15,943 bases of DNA. It comes from Funneliformis mosseae (Eukaryota; Glomeromycota; Glomeromycetes; Glomerales; Glomeraceae). The stretch spans positions 1 through 15,943 of the forward strand of contig CAJVPP010002189.1 in NCBI GenBank assembly GCA_910592005.1, written 5' to 3'. Shown piece by piece: positions 8,063 through 15,943 of this stretch; position 1 is the first letter of the stretch, and every line of letters begins with the position of its first letter. Both the position numbers and the translations under genes were made by a program. Under the pieces are notes generated by a model. It was not told the origin of the DNA. It saw nothing but the letters and a program-made list of their open reading frames with translations, and did not search any database.

Positions 8063-9257
8063 CAAAAAAAAAAAAAAAAATTCCCGTTTGTGCCATTCTA
8101 AATTTGTAAATGTCTAAATTATTAAAACGGTATAAAATATGATGGTGAATTAATTTGATTAGTAACTTTGAGCGACAAAATATTAAGTTTTTGGCCCGAA
8201 TGAATAAAAAATCAATATTAATTAAGGCAAAATATTAATAAAATTAAGATTGCCATTTTATAAGAAATAAAATACACTCTGTTGGTGTCGCTTTTGCTTA
8301 ACCTGTTAAGTCGTTAAATCAATAGATTAACCCATTAGAAAATACATAAATGTACTGTACATGTAAATGATTTCGCGGTATTGTAATGATTGATGAATCG
8401 TAGAATTCATTTGCAAAAAATTATTTGTTCGCCTTGGAAGTTTCCTTTATTTAGACTTACTTTATCTCTACTGATAAGTAATAGTAAGGTTGTCTCAAGA
8501 TTGATTTTACACCATCAAATATATAATGATCTACAAAAATAGTTACTCTTTTGGATATTTTAAATAAAATTATAAAAACGCGCGAAATTGAATTTTTTTG
8601 AGGATGTAAAAATTTCAAAAAGATACCATCATTCGTCATGACGCACGAGATTTACAGGAATTTTACCTATTTTCAAAGTTTAACTTAAACTTAAATTTAT
8701 GATTTATTTACTTTTAGACCATGATTTTTTATGGTTGCATTAATGAATTTAGTTGATCGCGCTACCAAACCTTTTTTTTTTTATGATGTATGATTATATT
8801 GCATCATATTCAACAAGCAATTATGTGAAATTTTCCGTAAACTTCGTAAATTTCACAAAATGCAAAATTACTTTTAGAATTTGACAAGATGAATTGTACC
8901 TTGTGAATTGAAATAAAATAAATAACTCTTTATTACAGTTTTCTGTTAGTAGGATTCCTCTTCTAAAAAAAAAAAAGCATTTCAAAGATTCTTGAAGTTT
9001 AGAACTTTCATGTATTATTTCTTTTGAAGTTCTCTATAAATACGCACCTCCCTAAATGTAAATTCTCTCCGTGCCTGTTTTGTTGTATAATTCCGGGGAA
9101 AGTGGGGAGCGCACTAGTACCGTAGGACGTATGCAATACGTTTCACTGTTTCAAACATAAAACAATTATACTAAAAATAAGTATATGAATGAAACTCAAA
9201 TGTCCTTTAAGCGTTTCGATTAAAAACTCATAGTTCTTCCTTTGCTTGTGTTGTATA

Positions 9258-9279
9258 ATAAATAAATAAATAAATAAAA
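9258..9279. repeat. (AATA)n microsatellite
   Basis: About five and a half uninterrupted copies of a 4-base AATA unit in intergenic DNA. Confidence 0.9.
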
Positions 9280-9635
9280 TATATAAATACATGACGCGCA
9301 CGTATTTATTTTTTTTAACTCACATCTTGATTTTAAAGCATATATTATAGGAGTTACCTTTCAGCTTAGTTTTAAAATAAAAACTTTTGTCAATAGCTTC
9401 TACATTTTAAATTTCAAACCTGTAATAACTATTAACGTTAACCATGGAGCAGGACTATCTCAGCGAAGATGTATTCGATAATTAAAAGAATTTATCACCT
9501 AGGTACCATTACTTGACAAAAGAACAGAAATATTTGTAAAATAAAATCAATCATGTGATGAACGTTTTTTCTGAAATTCTCAGGAAAATTTTAAAGGCTG
9601 GATCAGACCACGCATCTACAAAAATCAAATCCTTT

Positions 9636-10260
9636 TGGATCGATCGTTGCGCCCTTTATAAACAATTTGAATAAACACACAACATTTCTGATACGGACAA
9701 AAGACAACAATTCGTTACCACTGGTTACTAGCGGAAATAATGATATAGTATATTGATTCAATTTCAAGCAACTTTTGGTGTAAGGATTTTGGAGTGGATT
9801 GAATACAAGAGGGTTCGGATTCTTTCAAAAGGCCAAGTGGAAAGATGGTCTTATAACTTCGTGGATTCGAAACTTAAAAGGTATAAGGAAAAAAAGGAAA
9901 TAGATAAACAAAATATAAACAGGTTTTAAAAGTTTAAAACAAATTTTTGCACGTGGTAAGACAAATCCTTGTTTACCTATTCTAAGTTACCTTGTCAATA
10001 TAAAATCGTTGTTTTATTAGATGGATTTACATCAGTCATCAAGTTAGAAGAGGTCCAGTTACAAATAATTTGTAATGTAATGAACCATGTGGAACACGGT
10101 AGTCTACGAAATTACTTGGATAAAATTACTATGATATCGATTAGTTTGAAAAATTAAAGTTATTGTACGAAATTGCGCGAGGGAATGATTCACCGTAATC
10201 TTCACTCGGGTAATATATTTATGGAGTGATTTAGGATTAAGTAAAACCCGCAAATTCCGG
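9636..10260 (+). pseudogene. broken tyrosine-kinase-like protein kinase
   Basis: Kinase landmarks occur in the right order but in shifting frames. These are: a possible N-terminal cysteine segment at 9636 (WIDRCALYKQFE); TSGNNDI at about 9727-9747; IQFQATFGVRILEWIEYKRV at 9756-9815; the glycine-loop region RGFGFFQKAKWKDG at 9808-9849; the hinge and helix-D region VMNHVEHGSLRNYLDK at 10077-10124; KLKLLYEIARG at 10151-10183; the catalytic loop MIHRNLHSGNIF at 10185-10220; and the magnesium loop SDLGLSK at 10225-10245. Successive blocks fall in different frames with stops between. The VAIK lysine region is not recognisable, residues are missing between HSGN and DLG, and the activation segment and C-lobe are absent. 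The catalytic Asp of HRD reads Asn. The family is massively expanded in Rhizophagus. This copy cannot encode an active kinase. Confidence 0.75.
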
Positions 10261-11405
10261 ATCAGGAACGTGAGAAAAAGAAGGATTGGAAGGGAAGAAA
10301 ATAGAGAATCTAGAAATCAATGAAACAATTTTATTATGAAATCCTTCAATTTTATTAATTATTCTTATCATAAATGGATGAAAAATATTGTGAGGTAATA
10401 TTGTTTGACAATAACGAAAACCAGATTCTGATGATCATGATATTCCATTTTTGTCATGAATTTGTTGGAATGTTTTAATATGGTAAGTTAGCTTCTCAGA
10501 ACGTTGAAAAGATGACAGAGATGTTGGTTAGTCAAGATCATGATCTAATTCATCTATTGATTTTTGCGGTTTTTATTGGATGTTATCTTCATGGGGCAAT
10601 TGACCGAACCGACGATAACAAACATACAATGTACCACAAATTTATAATCGTCTTACAGCGAATTAAATCAAGACAAATGTCCGTGCGCGCTTGAGTCAAT
10701 ACCCGGGTATTTTACCAATTGCATACTTTTCGTGTTTGATACCTCCAATCTATGGGGAGGTACTATGCTAAAAACCGTTTAGGTATCTTTTTTGTGGCTG
10801 TGAAAGAATCATATCTCTCAAAACAAATACGTTTGATGTGCAAATGACCCCAATCAATACAATTCGCGTAACATATACACAAAAAAAGTATGTAACCGGA
10901 GACTGGACGGAGTTTTGTTTTTAATATCTATACCATTTCCAGTATCGAAATGAGTTGATCAATTAAGATGGGTTCGAAGCTCTTCTCAAATAGGTTAAAT
11001 TAAAGTCAGAAAATTAAAATGAAGGGGCAAAAAATGCACATTTGAATTTCTTCATAGAATCTTACGAAATGATTTCGGGATGGTATCAACTAAAGATGAT
11101 GACCTATTTATCGAACGCTCATATAATTCGTAATATCGGTCACTTTCACATGAATTTTTTTCCCAAAATTTAGGTTAACCGACGTTCTCCGTACCAGATG
11201 AATATCGTTTCGACACAAATATTTAAATTTCTGCGGAAAAATTACGATCCAAACAAAACCGGATGACATAAAATCGAATAAATATTTATTTTAAATAAAT
11301 CTTAACCTAAAAAAAACTAACTTAAAAAATAATAATTTCCCAAGCTCAAAAAGATTTTCGAAAAAAAAAAAATTTTTTTTTTCTTCTTCTTTTCCAAATA
11401 TTCAA
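10261..11405. other. intergenic, possible further decayed coding DNA
   Basis: I find no APE motif or C-lobe of the kinase here. The open frame 10512-10694 has no family signature. From about 11047 to 11270 one plus-strand frame reads as protein-like stretches broken by stops (for example LHRILRNDFGMVSTKDDD, then YRSLSHEFF, then SVPDEYRFDTN), which may be another old gene fragment; I could not name it. Positions 11361-11381 are an A/T homopolymer junction just before the SET-like gene. Confidence 0.35.
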
Positions 11406-12614
11406 ATGATGTTTATGAAAAAATTTCCTTACATTTGCCATCAAATGAAAAAGAAAGAATGTTTTAATGAGAAATTAATTCAACCTATATCAGACGTTAA
11501 ATCTAACAATTCCGATGTGCACGTTTTGCTAATAGCACAATATGATTTCACCTTAAATTCAACGCACAAATTTCAAAAATATCAATACATATTTCATCAC
11601 GCATGCACTACAAAAAAGTCGTGTGAACATTTCTTTGATGATAACATGACTAAATCAGATTTATATTTGAACATTTGTTCGGGCTTGAACATCTCTCAAT
11701 CACAATTATTTTGTTTTATCAAGACTTCAAAAAATCCGAATTGCTTCCTAGTTAAAAATTATATTAATAATGAATTGAATTTGGGGGTATATGCGCTTCG
11801 AGATATTGGCGAAAATGAAGAGTTATCAATATGTGAGAATATTGAGAATTCATTAGAGATTACTAGTGACTTTGGTTTATCATTTCCTAAAGTGTTAGAC
11901 CCTATCATTACACGAGCGATGTATTTAAAAAAGTTGTTGGGGAAGTTAAATGATAATGATCTAGATATCTTTGAATTAAATTCCCTTGAAATTTCCTTTG
12001 AAGAAAGAAATTATTTAAATAATTTTACCAATTTAGATTCAATCACTCAATCACTCGAACACTCGATATTATCACATTTCTCATCAAATAATCCCTCTCC
12101 TAAATTTTTATATTCTTTAACGAATACAAATAAGATTACATTAGCATCGCTTACGAAAACCGCTTTAAAATTATTTAATTTTTCTGAAAAGTTTTATAAT
12201 CAAGTATATTTAATCATTTCTTTGGAGGTTCCCACAATTACCCTCACACAAAAGCTTTACATGTTATTAAACACTTATCGTTTATTCTTACTTTGGATAA
12301 ATTGTGAACATACGTTTACTTATGCTTCTCGTTTTGAACAATTTATCATTTGTTATGTGATCTCTTTTAATTCCTTGATGGAAAATTGGATTTCAAATAA
12401 CTATTGGGCTAAATTATTATTGAGTATTGGCGTGTTGACGAATCAAAGTGATGAGGGTCAAGAGATTTGCGAAGAAGAGGTCATCGAGAGATTTAAATGG
12501 TTACATTTGAGGTGTTTGGATTGTGTGGAATTCAAGTCCGTGATCACTTTAAGTGCTCATTATAATTTTTTAAAAGAAGTTTGTGATAAATTTAGTATAA
12601 TTAATAATAATTAA
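11406..12614 (+). CDS. degenerate SET-domain protein, Set3/UpSET/KMT2E-like
   Basis: The protein has 402 residues in a single exon. Residues about 20-145 follow the order of a SET domain of the Set3/UpSET/KMT2E group. YQYIFHHA (59-66) matches the 'vlFhp' strand, and SDLYLNICSGLN (84-95) matches the 'cvDAr..GN' strand. IKTSKNPNC (105-113) takes the place of 'IRxSCxPNC', followed by NNELNLGVYALRDIGENEEL (121-140) and SICEN. SET domains use S-adenosylmethionine to methylate lysine, but Set3-type members are mostly non-catalytic chromatin readers. Here the R/N-H-S-C motif is K-T-S-K and the usual Asp of 'DA' is Asn, so a pseudoenzyme is inferred. The remaining 250 residues look alpha-helical and are unknown. 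No PHD finger is visible. ATG 11406 follows a pyrimidine tract, and codons ATG at 11409 and 11415 are alternatives; an upstream exon cannot be excluded. Confidence 0.65.
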   Translation: MMFMKKFPYICHQMKKKECFNEKLIQPISDVKSNNSDVHVLLIAQYDFTLNSTHKFQKYQYIFHHACTTKKSCEHFFDDNMTKSDLYLNICSGLNISQSQLFCFIKTSKNPNCFLVKNYINNELNLGVYALRDIGENEELSICENIENSLEITSDFGLSFPKVLDPIITRAMYLKKLLGKLNDNDLDIFELNSLEISFEERNYLNNFTNLDSITQSLEHSILSHFSSNNPSPKFLYSLTNTNKITLASLTKTALKLFNFSEKFYNQVYLIISLEVPTITLTQKLYMLLNTYRLFLLWINCEHTFTYASRFEQFIICYVISFNSLMENWISNNYWAKLLLSIGVLTNQSDEGQEICEEEVIERFKWLHLRCLDCVEFKSVITLSAHYNFLKEVCDKFSIINNN

Positions 12615-13200
12615 TTAACATTAATATAATCTTAGATTCCTTTCTCATATACAGTAGATATATATATATATATACACTTACATATTATACATATTACATA
12701 TTTTCAAAAAAAATAATTTATTCATTATTTGTTTATATATTCCTTTGTATATAACAAAATAAAAGTATATTTTATAATTTTATTATCTTACCTGCATAAT
12801 TTAGTCTTTTGACAAAAGCTTTAGAGTTCGCTCATAAGATTTTAACGACTCGCTCGTGAGTTGTATAGTGTAATTCGAAAAAATATTTCGCGATATCGTT
12901 TCGAAGAAATTAGGATTTGATTTCATTTTAAATTCTTTAATGTATTTTTTTTTATAATATATTTCGAAGTATCATTTTGCAAATAAAAAATGGTTATTAT
13001 CAAATAAAACAATGAATTTTTATATTTCAAAAAAAATAAATTTGTCAGAAAAAGATTCTTTTTAATTCAAGAAAACTAATCACGTGACATACTTTATAAC
13101 TTACTAGGTGATTTGTATAAATTAATCACAATATTTCAATTAAGATCTATTTAAGGCTTTTTTGCAAGAGTTTATTCAAAGTCATTTGTTGATAAATAGA
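12615..13200. other. 3' flank of the SET-like gene, no gene seen
   Basis: It contains a (TA)n microsatellite at about 12657-12674 and a polyadenylation hexamer AATAAA at 12758-12763. A short GC-richer stretch near 12826-12900 includes the small palindrome actcgctcgtgagt. Composition grades into the AT desert that follows. Confidence 0.5.
12758..12763 (+). promoter_or_regulatory. candidate polyadenylation signal (AATAAA) of the SET-like gene
   Basis: AATAAA occurs about 145 nt after the stop codon at 12614. The position is plausible, and chance occurrence is likely in such AT-rich DNA. Confidence 0.25.
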
Positions 13201-15943
13201 TATTTTTAATTACTTCTTACATTTATTACTTTTAATAGAAAATATAAAATTATAAAAGAAATTCAATATGAAAATTAAAGTAAAATTAAAAATATTATTA
13301 TATGAATAGATCAAAAAATTCATTTAGCTTTTTTAATGTATAAAATTTTTAAATGGTTTTTAAAAATAGTATGTAAATTTTTATAATAAAAATTATTTTA
13401 TTAATTTTAAAATTTATTTTTTTATAAAATAATTTTAAATATTTCTAAAATAAGAATTTAAGATTCTTTTAATATATTATTACAAAATTAAGAAAATAAT
13501 TAAAAAATTTATAAATTTATATAAGAAATTCATAAAAATTAAGTTATTTAATAAAAAGCAAATTTTCTGTTTAAATTTTATTAAATTACTAAAAAAAGAT
13601 TTTTCACTTTTAAGTTAAATAATAATTTTTTTTTTAGTAAAACAAGTTTAGATTCAATATTAACTCAAAAAAAAATTTTTTTAAATTTTTTTTTCTTTCT
13701 ATTATAAAATACTATATTTATTATATAAGGTATAAGTGATTAAAAAATAGCATCTAAATCTAAAAAGGTAATTTCTAAAGGTTTCACTTTATTTATTTAT
13801 TTATTTGTATTTTAATAAAATTTTAATCTAATTTATATAATTTATTAACTTTAAAAGTTACTATTTAATATTTAAATCACTTAACCTAAATATCTTTTAT
13901 TTAAATAAAGCTTAAAATATCAAATTTTAATTAAACTAATTTTTGAAAAAAATAAAGTTATAAAATAAAACTTTTGATAAATTTAATTAAATTCAAACCT
14001 AAAATTAGATTTTAAATTATAATATTAAATTAAAAATTATTCTCTTTCTTTTTTTTTTTTTTTTTTAATAATAATTTTAATTATAAATAAAATATAATAA
14101 ATAAAATATCATATATTAAAAAATTTTAAGTTTTAAAATATTAAAAATAAAAAAATAAAGGTATAAAATAATGAGAAATATTTTATCAAATCATAGAATT
14201 AAATATAAATTTAAATATTTTACAATTTAGAATAATAAAATTAATTTTAATAAGTATTAATATTTTTAATAATTAAAAAGAATTATTTTATACTAATTTT
14301 TTAATATATAGAAAGCAATAGAAAAGAAAAAAATCTACAAATTTTGAGTAATTTTAATTATTAAGCTAATTTTATTTATAGGATCATGATTAGCAGCATG
14401 AACTAATAAAAAAAATTTTGACTAAAAAGTAGATTTTCCCCTTTTCTACTGATTGCCTCCTATATTATAAAATTAAAAATATATTGATAATAAAATTTAT
14501 TAAATTTAAATATAATTTTTTATAATTATTTTTATATATTTTAATTAATTTAATAAAAAAAAAAAACTTATTTTCTATTAATAATTTTAAAGCTAAATTT
14601 ATATAAGTAATATTAAAGATATAAATTATAAGATTACATAAATCTATAGATTTTATATATAATTACATAAATTTTATAATTATAAATTTATATAAATTTA
14701 TATAAGTTTAAATAAATTTGAATAAGTATATAAGTTTTATATAAGTTTATATTTAAAATTATTTAGAAAATATATAAGTTGTCTAAATGATAAGTAAAAT
14801 TATATTAAAATCTTATGAATAATTAAAATTTAGATATTTTACCAAATTCTAAATGAGTTTAAACAAGTAATCTTAATTATATTTATAAAAATTTTTAAAT
14901 ATAAAGTTATTTTTGAATTAAAATTATTTATTATAAAATTATATTAATATAATATATAATTATTTTTATAATAATATTTAATTTACAAATTTATTTTTTA
15001 TTTAATATTTTTAATATATAATTTATAAGACTTTAATTAAAATAAATTACTTTTAATAATTTAAGTAATATTTTTTAAATTAACACTATATAAATTTAAA
15101 GTTTAATTAAATTTAAATTAATATTTATATAATAAATAATATTTTATTAATTATATTAATTTATAAATTATTTTTTTTTTTATTTAAAACTTTAAAACAC
15201 TTCTTTAATTATAAAAATTTGTAAATAAATTGTATATAAATTTTTCTTTTAATAATTAAAAATTTTTAAATTAATTTTATATAATAATTTACTGAAAAAT
15301 CAATAAAATTTAGTATTTACTTATTATAAATTAAAAAAAAAAAAGCTATTTTTATATATAACATTTGTTATAATTAAATTTTTTTTTTATAATTATATAA
15401 TAAAAAATTTAAAGTTATTATAAATTAAAATTTTATAATTTTATTATTAACTATTAATAATATTATTATCTTTACTTTAACTAAATTAATTATTATATAA
15501 TTTTTATTATTATCCCTTAAACTGTAAAAGTTTGCAAGCAAAATTGCCAGCTTATTTACTATAAATTCTCTTCTGAAGTACTTTTATGAAAAATTAAAAT
15601 TTTAAAAATATTTTTTTTAAATTAATTTTATAAATATATATAAAATTATAGTAAATTTTATTTTTTAATTATATAATAAAAAATTTAAGATTACTTATAA
15701 GCTAAAAATTTGTAATTTTTAAAAAAATTATAAATTAAAAAATTTTATCATTAATTTTTGATCATCTTATTAATATTTTACTTTAATAATATTAATTATA
15801 ATAAAATATTATAAAATATATTATAAAGAATAACTTTAATTATTATAAATTTTATAATTATTAAGAAATTTTATGATTTTTATTAATAGTAAAATGATTT
15901 AATTAATTCACAAACATATGAATTTTAAGAAAATTTTTAAAAA
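13201..15943. other. extreme AT-rich desert, no genes
   Basis: Across about 2.7 kb, G and C make up roughly a tenth of the bases or less; 14701-14760 has 5 G/C in 60 and 15001-15060 has 3 in 60. No frame of meaningful length or protein-like composition is open on either strand. Three short islands are less extreme: about 14380-14402, 14428-14465 and 15512-15590. A 22-mer (15391-15412) recurs exactly at 15667-15688 with similar flanks, so part of the tract may be old duplicated repeat DNA. It is sharply poorer in GC than the intergenic DNA to its left. Confidence 0.7.
15391..15688. repeat. diverged direct repeat in the AT desert
   Basis: Positions 15391-15412 and 15667-15688 share an identical AT-only 22-mer. 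The following 100 bases also correspond loosely (…'ttataaattaaaattttat'…, then 'attaat…atcttattaatatttta'). The two copies are offset by 276 bases. Low complexity weakens the case. Confidence 0.4.

Larger units (their letters stand above)
8004..9635. other. intergenic, no gene seen
   Basis: It begins with long T (8018-8037) and A (8063-8080) runs after the second F-box gene. A polyadenylation hexamer lies at 8057-8062 and an (AATA)n microsatellite at 9258-9279. A GC-richer patch at about 9083-9141 (including ccggggaaagtggggagc) ends in a small palindrome, acgtatgcaatacgt, at 9127-9141. The minus-strand open frame 8457-8639 has no recognisable motif. I see no RNA gene. Confidence 0.5.

Noticed and set aside
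8457..8639. Minus-strand 60-codon frame
   Set aside because: It has no motif, no plausible splice partners and the amino-acid make-up of random AT-rich DNA.
10512..10694. Plus-strand 60-codon frame downstream of the kinase pseudogene
   Set aside because: I tried to read it as kinase C-lobe, but no APE, DxxSFG or arginine landmark is present, and it matches nothing else known to me.
10966..10990. B-box-like string (ggttcgaagctc) suggesting a tRNA
   Set aside because: There is no A box at the right distance and no cloverleaf or acceptor stem can be drawn around it.
13201..15943. CRISPR array, organelle insert or replication origin in the AT desert
   Set aside because: There are no regularly spaced repeats, no recognisable organelle genes and no consensus origin element beyond AT richness.

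Overview
This is nuclear DNA of a very AT-rich eukaryote, most likely an arbuscular mycorrhizal fungus close to Rhizophagus (Glomeromycotina). The evidence is short GT-AG introns of about 70-105 nt, long poly-T/poly-A tracts around every gene, two members of a large F-box/leucine-rich-repeat family with the 'CLLVNR.WC....ILW..PF' signature, the wreck of a tyrosine-kinase-like protein kinase of a type these fungi carry in great numbers, and a cut-down DNA transposon. No database was searched; family names come from reading the translations.

Layout, left to right. 306-1946 (minus): a six-exon gene whose spliced frame closes exactly to 394 residues, with a short divergent HMG-box-like region, an acidic middle and a conserved-looking C-terminal 'IPY...GWP' module. 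1947-2791: a promoter region shared with the divergent neighbour. 2792-4435 (plus): an F-box/LRR gene with one intron, which moves the C-terminus to a nine-codon last exon. 4981-5425: a small non-autonomous transposon with five copies of a 14-base terminal motif and a 32-codon basic ORF that looks like a transposase N-terminus. 6120-8003 (plus): a second, longer, intronless F-box/LRR gene. 8004-9635: apparently empty intergenic DNA. 9636-10260 (plus): a kinase pseudogene broken by several frameshifts and deletions. 11406-12614 (plus): a protein with a degenerate SET domain of Set3/UpSET/KMT2E type, probably unable to methylate. 12615-15943: a gene-free desert, where GC falls to about a tenth or less from roughly 13200.

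The genes do not form a pathway. F-box proteins would feed substrates to SCF ubiquitin ligases, while the SET-like and HMG-like proteins would act on chromatin. The arrangement is typical of the fast-evolving accessory part of these genomes: expanded gene families mixed with transposon debris and pseudogenes. The most useful corrections to a naive reading are the spliced model of the left gene, the hidden last exon of the first F-box gene, the dead kinase, and the transposon remnant.
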